A stretch of 22,344 nucleotides of DNA from Gamarada debralockiae. Its lineage: Eukaryota > Ascomycota > Leotiomycetes > Helotiales > Hyphodiscaceae. This document shows, one piece after another, positions 7,730 to 18,414 of the stretch (within the stretch, counting starts at the first letter, position 1; every line of letters begins with the position of its first letter). The notes under the pieces were generated by a model. The model made no database searches. It saw nothing but the letters and a program-made list of their open reading frames with translations, and was not told where the DNA came from. The position numbers and the translations under genes were made by a program. The DNA is taken from NCBI GenBank assembly GCA_002803225.1, contig NXFV01001566.1, positions 1 to 22,344 of the forward strand. Reading direction: 5' to 3'.

Positions 7730-10700
7730 ATGGCCCCTCGCGAACTGTCGCTGCAGGGGGCCTCTCCTCGCACAACCAGGTCACACAGCATCTCGAGCGA
7801 TAGAACTTCATTGACTGGTTATGGAGGCTTGCTTTCGCCTCCCGTATCGACTACTCCCGAACCAGCATTCATTGCTGCATCTGCGGCTTCACAAATAGTC
7901 ACCAACGACCATGAGAGCCAAGCGGATACTTGGTTCGACCAGCATGGAATTGAGCCTTCGGGTGAGACCGCACTGGTTGCGCCACCTGCTCTGAAGCTTG
8001 TGAATCGATTTTTAGACCAGCTCCTATTCAACTTTCTCTCGATTTCTAGATCGACCTCCTTGGCCTCCCTTCGACCAGCTGTTGGCGAAGTCTTGAAGCC
8101 GAAGCTCGCCCATGGCGCAATCAGTGGTGCTGATCAAGAACTTCACGAATATCTAGGGGGTGGAGAGGATGAAGAATTGTTGGCATATCACAACGGGCTT
8201 GAACCTAGCGGAGACTGGGATTTGGAGCTGGTTTGGAAACGTACACGATTGCGGTGTATGGTCTACTCGTCTTTAGGGGATATGGAAGAAGAGGACGAGG
8301 ACTATTATACCGAACAAGAGCAATTGGACGGTCTACCTGGCTCGAATAATCGATTTTCCAACAATCCAGCTGTGGTTTCACCCGCAGTTGCTATTTTCCT
8401 GACTTCCATTCTGGAATTTATGGGTGAGCAAGTTCTTGTTGTCGCAGGCCAAGCCGCGTATCACAGATTACAAGCGAAGCACGAAAGAGACGATAGAGAC
8501 GGGACCAGCTTACACTCAGAGATTGCCGAGCGGGTTGTGGTAGAAGAAGCAGATATGGAGCGAGTAGCTCTGGACAGGACTTTGGGACGATTATGGAGAG
8601 GTTGGAAGAAACGCATACGGTCACCCACAAACTCAGTGTCTGTGACCCGTTCATTTTCACGAGAATCGCTGCGCTCCCAGGCTCAAGCCAGCAGAGCTGC
8701 TAGCATTGCACCAGAAGACAACATCGATGAGGATACGCAAAGACCGTCAATAGATGCCGCCCTAGCCGCACGCGAGTACGCAGCCGGTATCCCTCTCCCG
8801 ATTTCTGCCAGTGATATACGAGAAATTGAGATTCCTGGTCTGGCGAAACAAAGTGACGACGAAGAGGACGAGGAGGAGAGCGAAGAGGGAGAGATTCCCC
8901 AGAAGCAGCGCCCAAAGAGCTTAATGTCCTTCACTACACACCGCGGGAAGGAGATGCTTACACCGACCTCATCTCAACCACAAACCCCTCTGTTCCTTTC
9001 TTCCACCGGAAGGAAACGCTCTCATTCTCTGCCTTCGCCTGCTCCGTCAATATATGCCTCATCATCTTTGAAGCGCCCAAAGACTGATATTGGTGAGACC
9101 GGTGAGGATCAAGACACGATAGAAGAAGGGGTGACTGATGGGGTATCCGGCGAACAAGTTGCCGCGAAGACGGAAGAATTGCAGGTCGAGGAGGCAGATA
9201 AAGAGACAGAGCTACCGCATGAGTCAAAGGGTCTCGTTACTGGAGTTATCGCAGACGCTGCGGCGATTGGAGCTGTGGCAGTGGCAGGCATTGCAACCGT
9301 CACGACCGGCAATGCTCCTCAGACTGAAATCGATCACAAGGAGGAGCCTGATGTTGAAGAATTCAGCGAAGAGCCCCAAATCATGACTTCTTCCCGCGTC
9401 TCTATCGGGGGACGAGTTTCTCCAGACCAAACCAAGGTTCCTTCAAGACAAACCAGTGTTCGCGCTAGTAGCGTTCATTCTTTACGTCTCATCGACGTTG
9501 CTCCACCCAAAAGCCCAGCTCGATCACGACATGGATCCGTTGATGCCAGTGATTACGTCGCCGGACGACCCGTTATTGGATCACGACCAAACAGCATACA
9601 TTCTCCGATAGATGGGCAAACTCCTCGAGTCGCGAGCCCTGTTTCAAGAGGTCCAACTTCCAGTCCACTGGCACGAGCAGGGTCTCAGATGAGCACAAGA
9701 CACGCAAGAAACAGCGCTGGGGGTTCTATCTCCGAGGAGAAGGAGGTCATTGAAACCGAATCAGCCCCCCTGACCGCAGTTCCAACTGATATTACAGCTA
9801 CAATGCAAGGAGTTAATGTGGTGGAGAGTCCGACTCCCAACCAGTACGTCCCTCAATCTGTGAACAGAGATGCTACATCACAGCCTTCAGCATTCGTACT
9901 ATCTGCGCCTCCCGGGGCTCGGAACCCTCGTGGAAACGCTAACGCAGTTGTGAATGAACCACAAGCTGCTCAGTCGAACTCGAACTTGGGCGTCACATCC
10001 AAGGCCCTTGGACTCGACGGTGGCGTGCCCCCTCTCACTCCCTTGCGAGAGATGATGGAGGGCGCTCCAGATACTTCAGATGAAGCCAGCTCAATTGCAC
10101 CAAGCAATGATGCTCAGAGCTTGTCTGAACAGGGTATGAATGGACATTCACCCTCCGTTTCGGGCTCTCACCGCGACCCGCCAAGATCAGTTAGACCCCA
10201 ACCCACCAGTATCCCTCGTAGCTCGCCTCCCAGGTCGTCTCGAGATGACCAAATGAGAAAGGAGCAATCAAAGCAAGCCATACATACCTCTGGGTCCGCA
10301 TCCGGATCGTCGTCTACCTCTCACAAATTGAAGCCTGTGCGAACTTCCGAGGAAAGCGCTCCAAGTGCCGCGGAAGACAAGAGTGAAAGCTTTGAACAGC
10401 TTATCCGGAGCGACCAGACCATTCAGTATACGCTTACCCCGCAGAATATGCGTAATATTGAGGTACGTTATTTGTAACATACATTATTGAGCGCCAAGCT
10501 AACAATGCTTCTAGGGTACTCCAGAATCCCCACGCTTTGCTGCACCCCCCATGGTTCTTAATCCTCAGGAAGGCGCTAGACCTCCAACCAGCAGATCCCA
10601 TTCTTCGTCGGCCAGCAAGTACACAGTTCTCCATCCGAATCAACCGGCAGAGACTCCGAAATCAATTAAGTCGGTTAAAGAATCAAGACCGACCCCTGCA

Positions 10701-11948
10701 CCGACTGCAAATACGGGAGCGAAGTTGCGTCCGAATGCACCACAACCTCGAGATGCCAGAGTTGAAAGGGAATCGATGGTAGATCTAGCCGAATTCATCT
10801 CTTCTACGGCCCCTCCTGGCTCTTATGAACAACTTCCTCCTCGATCTGCTCCGGCTGTGAACGGGCACCGTGGCATGAACGGAACTGTACGAAATGCCAG
10901 TTCATCCACTCCGCGCGTCGGTACTGCAACTTCGCTTCCTAGACGTGCGGAATCATCCGCAGGCCGAAGCAAGCTGCAAGCTCGCGATGCTGTAGTACCC
11001 CGAGGTGACAACATCTCTGATCTCATCGACTTTGTCAGAAGTGGCCCTCAACTCGAAAAGGAGGCGCACCGTATCCCTCGCACTGTCGCTCCTTTCCGCT
11101 CCACTATGGATTCTGATCAGATGTCTGGCGCCGTTGGTGGAAAAGCCATCGATGCCTCTCTCCCTGATACACGCTACAGCCAAGCATCTACATCTATGCA
11201 TAGCTCCATCAATTCGCAGAGCGCTCTAATCACCAGTTCTTCGAAGATGAACAAACAGTTACCAGCCCAGAAGTCCAACGACTTTGACGATGAAGATATG
11301 ATGCCAAAGCGGAAGACGAGAAGAGTCCGGGATATGTACCAAATCGACTTCAGCGACGAGGAAGAGGAATACGAGGCCCTCACCAATTCCAGGCCCAAGC
11401 CAATTAAAGAAGAATCGCTCGCAGAGTTCCTGGCGAATGTTCCTCCCCCTCCGGATTCCTCCCCAGCACCTATCTATAACGCAGCTCCAAGCTCTGGAAA
11501 GATCAAGAAGAAGTCAAGCTCACCGAGTCTCATGTCACGATTTGGCCGTAAAGACTCTGGGCCTCAACCACCGCCAAAGCCAAAGTCCAGTGGCCAGGAT
11601 TCGCGCTCGGCAAGCTCCCGGACAAACTCACGTCCACCCCAACTTCCAACACACACTCCAATTGCCGTTCAATTTACAAGCAACAAGCCTACCACCTATG
11701 AACCAGCTCGTGGACCTAGCAACGACTACGTCTCGCAGCTCGACTCTGCCCGTAATAAGGTTGCGCAAAAGTCCTACCAACCCAGAGAAGCTATTCACTC
11801 GACAACCCGAACAAACGATCTGGCGGCTTTCCTTCGCAGCGAACCACCCAGCAGCATGTCAACACAACCTCAGACCTTCACACCCACCCTCCCAAAGGAG
11901 GAAGCGAGCGCCTTCCAACGAATGTTCGGCAGAAAGAAGGTCCATTAA
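7730..11948 (+). CDS. Large disordered protein with an H2A-like helix and repeated LAEF motifs
   Basis: Exons 7730-10462 and 10515-11948 encode 1388 residues. The 52-base intron has donor GTACGT, branch CTAAC (10498-10502) and acceptor CTAG, in phase 0. The start context (ATCAATATGGCC) is good. Residues about 85-300 look folded: LKLVNRFLDQLLFNFLSI (88-105), then IFLTSILEFMGEQVLVVAG (222-240), which resembles the central helix of histone H2A, then an Arg/Lys-rich helix (RTLGRLWRGWKKRIR). The rest is Ser/Pro-rich and acidic, with basic nuclear-localisation-like patches (GRKRSHS at 427-433, KRPK at 448-451). An Ala-rich hydrophobic segment spans 502-527. The end of exon 1 (FEQLIRSDQTIQYTLTPQN) looks conserved. 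Exon 2 holds four short LAEF-type motifs and ends in a basic FGRKK tail. I infer a nuclear or chromatin-linked protein; the function is unknown. Confidence 0.85.
8378..8479 (+). other. H2A-like helix in the large protein
   Basis: Residues 217-250. The pattern of hydrophobic residues, Leu-Glu-(Phe/Tyr) and Val/Leu-Ala-Gly closely follows the long second helix of the histone H2A fold (AAVLEYL..ILELAGNAA in canonical H2A). This is similarity by eye only. The rest of a histone fold would have to come from the flanking helices at 85-140 and 265-300. Confidence 0.45.
10779..11855 (+). repeat. Four spaced short linear motifs, (D/S)L(A/I)xF(I/V/L)
   Basis: Four copies in exon 2 of the large protein: VDLAEFISSTAPPG (residues 1000-1013), SDLIDFVRSGPQL (1079-1091), SLAEFLANVPPPP (1212-1224) and NDLAAFLRSEPPSS (1345-1358). 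Each joins a short amphipathic turn to a Pro-rich end and lies in otherwise disordered sequence. Two basic echoes, SRFGRKD (1252-1258) and RMFGRKK (1380-1386), lie between and after them. This is what a multivalent docking region looks like; the partner is unknown. Confidence 0.6.
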
Positions 11949-12749
11949 TTGGATGTACATCAAGGAGAGATCTCATGATATGTTCTTCATTTCATGTTTT
12001 TTCGGTGAACTTGGCCACGGCCTTAAAAGTCTGGAGGATATTTACGTTGATTTTCTGCCCTTACCCCTTGTCACGATAGATCAGACGTTTCTGCATGCCT
12101 TTTCGGTATCGCACGTTCATATTCACATTTCCTTTGTTTTCACCTGTTTAGTTAGATACCACGGATATGCGTCACGCATAACGGTTGCCTCGACATAGGA
12201 ATGGGTATCTTTAAATTGCCACAGATCCGAATTGGGACCCGGAGGATTTACGACGAGTTTTCTACCAAAAGATAGTAAATTCAATGATATTACGAGCTTT
12301 GCCCCTACTCTCGCAAAGATTCGACTGTATATTTTCATCTATCAATCATTCCTGGAGAATGAGAGATTGAGATGAGGGGATCTAGACGACACCAATCTAA
12401 TGTAAATTGCCAGGCCCGGCTTCATGGTCATGGCAGCATGGGAGAGGATATGAAACACGGGAAAATGCCCCACCGTCACATTCAATTCTAAACGTCTGAA
12501 AACGACAAATATTTCCGCTGTTTTCTCCGAATTAGCATTTTCACCCTTAAACCCCCATGTTTGTCTGACCAAAGTGGTCCCTAAATCATGATTTTCGCCT
12601 GCTTTTCATCTAAATCATACAGCCATGTGAGTCCATGTCAGGCTTGCCAAAGATATAAAATTTGGCATACACCTTCCTCATCATAGCTCCTCACCTCTCT
12701 CCATCCTTTTCTAGTCACTCATTTTCATTCGTTCAAAGGATCTGAAGCT
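11949..12749. other. Intergenic region between large gene and secreted-protein gene
   Basis: Contains the 3' untranslated region of the large gene and the promoter of the next gene. No convincing gene on either strand; short minus-strand frames at 12123-12338 and 12342-12572 show no motif. Confidence 0.4.
12654..12660 (+). promoter_or_regulatory. TATA-like box before the secreted-protein gene
   Basis: TATAAAA about 90 bases upstream of ATG 12750, followed by a CT-rich leader (about 12676-12711). This is a typical arrangement for a fungal gene that can be strongly expressed. Confidence 0.5.
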
Positions 12750-13508
12750 ATGTACTTATCATTCATTCTGAGCATTTTGGCCACCACTGCAGCGGCGGCA
12801 TCCTCCTCTTCTTCCTCCAAGCTCCGAACAAGAGGCTCCTGGGGCGGCGCACTTTCACTAGGCCCCACGACCTCGAGGATTGTCACGGCTCAAACGATTC
12901 TCATTCCTGGAGCCGCACCACCAACCCAAAATGGAGAGCTGTTTCTGTGGCCTGGAATGAGTAATGGGACAGGTGACTTGATTCAGACGACGTTGGAGTC
13001 ATGGCCGAGTAATGCTTGGTGCGGTGCTGAGACCGGTCAATGGTAAGTTTTCACGCCTCCCTAATCACTCATCACATTTGAGCCTTTAAGTTAACATATG
13101 AAAAGGTGTGTCCGCGCCTCTCTCTTCGGTTCCTTCGGCCAACTTGACGGCACCGCAGGTATCGTCTCAGGCACCGACCAAGTCTTGATCAACTACACAT
13201 GCAGCGCAGACGAACTGTCCTGGACTCAGACCGTGACCAACGCAGTCACCGGTGTGGCGCTAAGCAACTTCACGCATGACTCAGGGCCTATGACTGGATG
13301 GGGAACAGGCACGGAATGCGATAACGGTTGCTCAGGCACTATCGCGGCCCAGCGGTATCTCAACACTACAATTGTCCTTGAGTCAGCGGATCCAGACTTC
13401 AGTAGCACGTTGGGTGTTAGTGGTGGGACTACGTATACGGGGTTGACGAGTGAGGAGGGTGGCAAGATTTGGAAGATTGCTACTATTGATGTTCCTGCTA
13501 TGGTTTAG
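12750..13508 (+). CDS. Secreted glycoprotein of unknown function
   Basis: Exons 12750-13042 and 13106-13508, 231 residues. The intron is 63 bases (GTAAGT donor, TTAAC branch, AAAAG acceptor) and splits a Trp codon. The N-terminus is a clear signal peptide (MYLSFILSILATTAAAAS) followed by a Ser run. The mature part is rich in Gly, Ser, Thr and Trp and probably all beta. Four N-glycosylation sequons lie at Asn 72, 127, 152 and 184. Five cysteines (91, 99, 130, 169, 173) allow two disulfides. Motifs that look conserved are LFLWPGM, LIQTTLES, GQWCVRASLFG and GWGTGTEC. The build recalls fungal secreted beta-sandwich proteins such as the glutamic-peptidase fold, but I cannot identify catalytic residues, so I make no enzyme call. 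No transmembrane segment or obvious GPI signal follows. It probably acts outside the cell. Confidence 0.85.
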
Positions 13509-13827
13509 GGAAGGAATGCAAAAGGAGGCAACTGGAATGCGGAATGTCTCTTCGTTAGCATTTTCTGGAGCCTGTTTCAAGGCAACCTAAAAGCATTAAA
13601 CCGGATTGAGTGATGGGTATGAGCAATACTTCCCGCGCCGATCCTTCTCTTCTCTTCCACGTCTGCTGGTCCAGCGAAACGCGTGTGCACGTGAATCTCG
13701 TATTCTACCCTTGGGTGTCGATCATGTGATTGCTGCCTGCTCGTGACTTTAACGATCGAGCAAATTCTTCGCTTTGTTCTTTCTCTTTTTCTTGTCCTCT
13801 CTCAATTCTGCAAGGCATAGTCGGAAT
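13509..13827. other. Intergenic region / F-box gene promoter
   Basis: Short spacer with CT-rich stretches (about 13640-13665 and 13770-13805) ahead of the F-box gene. A CACGTG E-box-like hexamer lies at 13688-13693. No gene seen. Confidence 0.35.
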
Positions 13828-16693
13828 ATGGGAGGCTGGGATATCAATTGTGCGTTCTGCGGAACCTCATTTCACACTTACAATGCTTTCAATGAAGAGG
13901 ACGATGGTGAAGGACTGGCGTACAGTCCCGATCTAATTAGTGGACAAGGTGAGTTCACTCCGTGACGATTTGGGTGTTCTTTTGAACTGATGAATTACTA
14001 CAGAGTTGGAATGGTTAGAAGAAGTTCAAGTCATCGGATTCAATCCCGACAGCTTTACTGTCGACAAGTAAGGCTGATCCTTAAACTTTTGACTTTGCCC
14101 TGAACTTCTAGCTTAGATGCTACATTACAGGGGTAGGTGAGGCGGAAGACTATGTGAGTTTGCGAGGCTGTTTAACCAATCTCTCCCATAGCTGATCTCG
14201 AGTCCAGGGCCAAGTCGCTTGCGGCAAAGGCAATGATCCAAATGTCCCTGACGGAAGGCTGCCTGGGGGAATGCCGGGCAGAATTCAACTTGCGACGTGA
14301 GTCTGCTTCAAAGGAACTAACTCTGGGTCATTCACAACCATTCAGGTACTCCACGTATGATCCCGACCAGCCCTTCGGTGTGCCTTTCCATCCGCCATGT
14401 TTTCGTGTCTTTGCTCAGGTGCTGAGGTATCTGCTTTCTGGGGAAAGAATCGGTTTGGCGGATAAGGGCATAGTAGATAAGAGTATTCTTTACACTGTCA
14501 TGTCTGGACTACATGAAGAATATGACCATTGCTTGAAGGTGGATTATGCTGAGTTGAATGATGCTGCAAATGAACAATATTGGGCATGTATACCAGGCCA
14601 AGAGGTATGTTCGAAGTGGGCCGAGGATGTAAGCGATTTACGATACTGAAAATCATAGGCTTGGGTGTCGAATCCATTTCAGAACGAGAAAGTATCGCAA
14701 TACTTGAGAGCACTGAAGGACGACAGGACAACCACAAACGCTCAACTCCTGTCAACTTCGGTCAAATCTTCGGCCTCGCCACCAAAACACCGTAAATGCA
14801 CTCTCAAAAAACTGGCGGACGAGATAATCCTGGAGATTCTGCTTCATCTCCAATACAAAGATCTTCGAAGTTTTGTACTCTCGGGACTAACGCCGATCAA
14901 TCTTTCCCAAGCCCAAGGCTATTGGAAACGAAAGATTCCGATCGATATGCCCTTCCTATGGGACCTTCCTGAGCTTGATGGGACCCGAGATTTCTTTAAG
15001 ATATACCACGAGTTGCGGCGACAATGCTTTGCTACCACGCCGCCGTTAACTGAAGATGATAACGGCAATATCATTGTTGACGGGCCCCGTGACAAAACCT
15101 TAGTACTGGGTCTGGCGAATCGTCGACGGGTCTGGAATACCTGTTCACGGCTTGCTGAATTGTATATCGAGCAGCAAAAAGAGCTGGAACCGGATTCCAA
15201 GAAAACGGAGAGCACTTCGGAAGAGATCATCAAGAACAGCTTGTCCTTGCAGATGCCTCTCGTTGCTTCTCCGGTGTCGAAGGACTTTCGCCCACTTTCA
15301 ACGTATTTTGTCTCGTCATGGGAGGATGTGGACAAGGAGCACGCGTTTACTTTCAATTTCAATGATGATGGGAGACTTTGTGGCCTTGAAGTGGAAACTG
15401 TGGGTAGGAATGGCTCGAGATTACTTGGAGAGCAGCCCCCAAAACATGGATCCAGCCTCAAGGTTGAACTGCCAGCCAGAGCGTGGGTCTCTGGTTTTGA
15501 GCTGAACATTGGGAACTGCCACGATTTGGATAAGGATGCTATGATTGGCATCACGGGTCTCAAGGTGAGCGTGTTACTGTATATTTGTATTCATGTTTAT
15601 TGATGTGTTTTTATAGCTTTCTCTTCAAAGCGAAGACGAGAAACAAGTAAATGATAGTGATGGGGGTAAACGCCGCATGGTTGCGAGTGATGGGATGGTG
15701 ATAACGGGCGCGGTTGCTGAGATTGCTGTGAGACCTCTTGAATTATTTTGGTAAGGGCGAAAACTGATTGCTGTCGTCATAGAATGGTGTGATTCAACGA
15801 CTTGGACTTCTCCAATGTCCCCGAACACCGAGTAAGTTACAGGGAGACTGTAGATTTTCCGAGCAGAGAGGGCAAAACTAATAGTTCAATAGTTTTGACG
15901 AACCAGCCTTTGGCTGTTCCGCAGATTGATAAATGCATGTGGAAGGATTCAGTTCCTCTTTATGGCCTTGCTGCTTCAACATATGAGACGGGATACTGGA
16001 CACCGGTCCGTTCATATGATACAATTCCCATGGAGGCCCTTGTGTTCGGAACTACGGACGACGAGTTGTCGCAAATTACTGGATTTTCGTCTGATCCTGA
16101 AAGGCGGTCATTCGGAATTCATTTCCATAATGGTAGCTCAAGACATATTGGACCGGAGGGTCCTAGCCCGAAAACTAAGGTCTTCAAAATCGATGGCAAA
16201 GGAGGGGAAAGAGTAACGAAAGTCGAAATTGGGATGAATAGTCTGCCCATGGCTATCAAGGTGAGTCGAAAACCTCAAAATAAAAGAGCTAAGATTACTC
16301 ACACTTCTCTAGATCACTACGAACCGCGGAAGGCTTTGTTTCTTTGGCACTACACAGAAGAATAAGCACATCGTCTATGAGCCTGGCCACGGTGCATTCA
16401 TTGCTGGGATATACGCAAGCTGGGGATATAAGACGGGGAAGAAGGTATGAGCCCTCATAGATACTACCTCTTATATTTGCACACAATGCTGACTACTGAA
16501 GCCTGTTTGTACCACGATCTCGATTCTCTCGGCAAATGAATCTGGCGAGGGAGCTGTTGAAGTGGCAGGGGTGAAGCATAATGATGCTTGGGGTCCTCCA
16601 CGGCCTGATAATGCCGGTATTACATATCCGTTTGAGGAGATAGCGGTGGTGGATGAGGATGATTATGAAGAATACAGTGGGAAGTATTGGTGA
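13828..16693 (+). CDS. F-box protein, 11 exons
   Basis: Exons: 13828-13948, 14004-14067, 14117-14153, 14208-14296, 14346-14604, 14659-15564, 15617-15727, 15783-15831, 15893-16260, 16313-16444 and 16502-16693. Total 775 residues. All ten introns are 49-61 bases with GT..AG ends and phases that join cleanly. The start, MGGWDINCAFCG, has a CxxC pair. The N-terminal third contains EWLEEVQVIGFNPDS, YITGVGEAEDY and FGVPFHPPCFRVF. An F-box begins at about residue 239 (LKKLADEIILEILLHL), so the protein may be a substrate adaptor of an SCF ubiquitin ligase, binding Skp1 there and its target through the C-terminal part. The C-terminal part (WVSGFELNIG, GRLCFFG, GIYASWG) looks like repeated beta strands. 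I recognise it as a widespread fungal F-box family, possibly the one catalogued as DUF7600; I could not verify that name. Confidence 0.85.
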
Positions 16694-18414
16694 TGTGGGT
16701 TGTTGTAAGGTCTTCACTCTTCAGGGTTCAAGAACAACAGTCCTGGGAACTCCGTTCTCTTCGTACGTTCAACGGGAAATAATCCATCTAAGTAGAATGA
16801 ATGTTTGGCTCTTAAGTCTTCTCAAATCTAAAATCACAGAATCAAACTAAGAAATTGTGGCTTCCCACATGACTCACATCGCTTGAAGTAATTGTAATAA
16901 CGTGTTGTTACGCTATCCAAGCCAGCGAGATAGAGTGTTCCGCGATAATCTTGTCTTTTTCAAAGAATAATAGTTCCATTATTGAAAACTGGACAAGGCC
17001 CCTCTTCCCTCCTTTTAATATTTAAGTAGCAGATCACAGGGGTAGTCACGTGTGAAGGTATTCAGGCCTGAGAGATCTACCTACATGCCTGGCTCAAAAA
17101 CTACGCCGACATGCGAGATCAAAAGTCGGAGAAAAATGCCAAGAAAATTCCCATCTTCTCTTCCATCTTGCCTCCATCCCATCCCCATCATCATCTCTTC
17201 ATCAATCGTGCTCACCGCCAACAATCGTTGTAATTGAGGCAGTGCAAAAGCCATCACTATTCGCTTACTCCTATTCGCTCGATATCCGGGAATCCAAGCA
17301 TAAACTCCCTCGCCTTCCTGCAGCCTTACGGCTTGCATAATAACCTAGCTTTGCGAGACCGAGCAGACCCAATTTTCCCTCGTTTCTCACACCGATTGTT
17401 TTCCAGATCGCCCGTAGGAGATACGTGCAATTGTCCTCTCGGGAGAAGCGGCGCGTGCTTTTCGACCCCACGATGCGCGGTGAGGGGGGTTGGTGGGAGT
17501 GAGGCTGAGCCTTATCGGTGATGTCGCTGACCGGTTGGTGGGTCATAATTTTGAGGGTTTTGGGAGTGCGGATGGATTGTTACAAATTATTTAGGCGGAG
17601 ATTGTTTCTCAGTCGTCATTGTGAGTATGGTGGGCTTGATTCATTGCGTCTACGATATAAGATTGCTGGCCGCTGCTCCGGAGTGGGATGGAGACAAGTG
17701 CTCTGACCTTTATCTATTCGGAGGGTTGAACAAGTTGTTCTGTTGCAAGCGAGAGCTTTATGTTATATTGATATCTTTGTGAGTCTACATTCATATGGTC
17801 TCTCGACTTCAAGCGGATAGAGTACGTTGGGGGATAATAGATGAGGCTCCAGTTGAGCTTCGACTTCTGCAACGGTCTCAATGATTCCAAGTGCTTTTAG
17901 AAGAGACTCGAGCAGTTGTGAAGGCCAATGATAATTCAAGAGGTGTCCGAGGAAGATGTTTGTCTCTCAGGGGAATTCTTCTTTTACCTATCTCAATTCT
18001 GATGCGTCAGGTTTGATTGCAAAGCCCAGTTGTCATTTTCTAAAGAAAGTTTGAACATCTGCTATGGGAACATGGACTAACTTTCGGCCAAAGATATCAG
18101 CCCCATGTGATTCGCTCCTTCGGAAACATCTGGTCGTGCCTCGAGCTCTCCTGTGATCCCGTTTCGGCTACGCTCCAGTGCTGGGCCTTTGTCATCCCGC
18201 TTGCTGTCCAGCCTTTGATAGCCAGTCTGACGCTCAACTATCCACTTCGCCAAGTGTATAATCAGAAGGAAACAGCCGATCGATTGCATTTGCTCTTCGG
18301 CGTGGGTTGGTTCTTCGAATGGCCAGGAGGCCAACATCCACTGAATTCAACATGGCCGTGGGCTGATGCGAAGCCGTCGCTGTTGGTACTCTGAGGAGTT
18401 GTTGGATATTCATC
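16694..18414. other. Long intergenic stretch without a supported gene
   Basis: The best open frames are on the minus strand: 17546-17271 (91 codons from ATG, with RRFSREDNCTYLLRAIWKT), 17338-17081 (85 codons from ATG) and 18337-18077 (with DSKRDDKGPALERSRNGI). None has a recognisable family, and all are contested by plus-strand frames. A CT-rich and CATCATC-rich block near 17150-17220 looks like promoter or leader sequence. CACGTG occurs at 17047-17052. Confidence 0.3.

Noticed and set aside
11437..12198. A 253-codon open frame overlapping the second exon of the large gene in another frame
   Set aside because: It is the +1 shadow of a Ser/Pro-rich coding exon, has no ATG-initiated or domain support, and its composition is what an overlapping frame of that exon would give.
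14919..15563. A 214-codon minus-strand frame across the F-box gene
   Set aside because: It lies antisense to the longest, well-supported exon of a gene with ten consistent introns, and shows no motif.
17601..17700. Possible tRNA or other structured RNA in the long spacer
   Set aside because: I searched by eye for B-box-like GGTTCGANNCC sequences across the window and found none with a matching A-box and acceptor stem.
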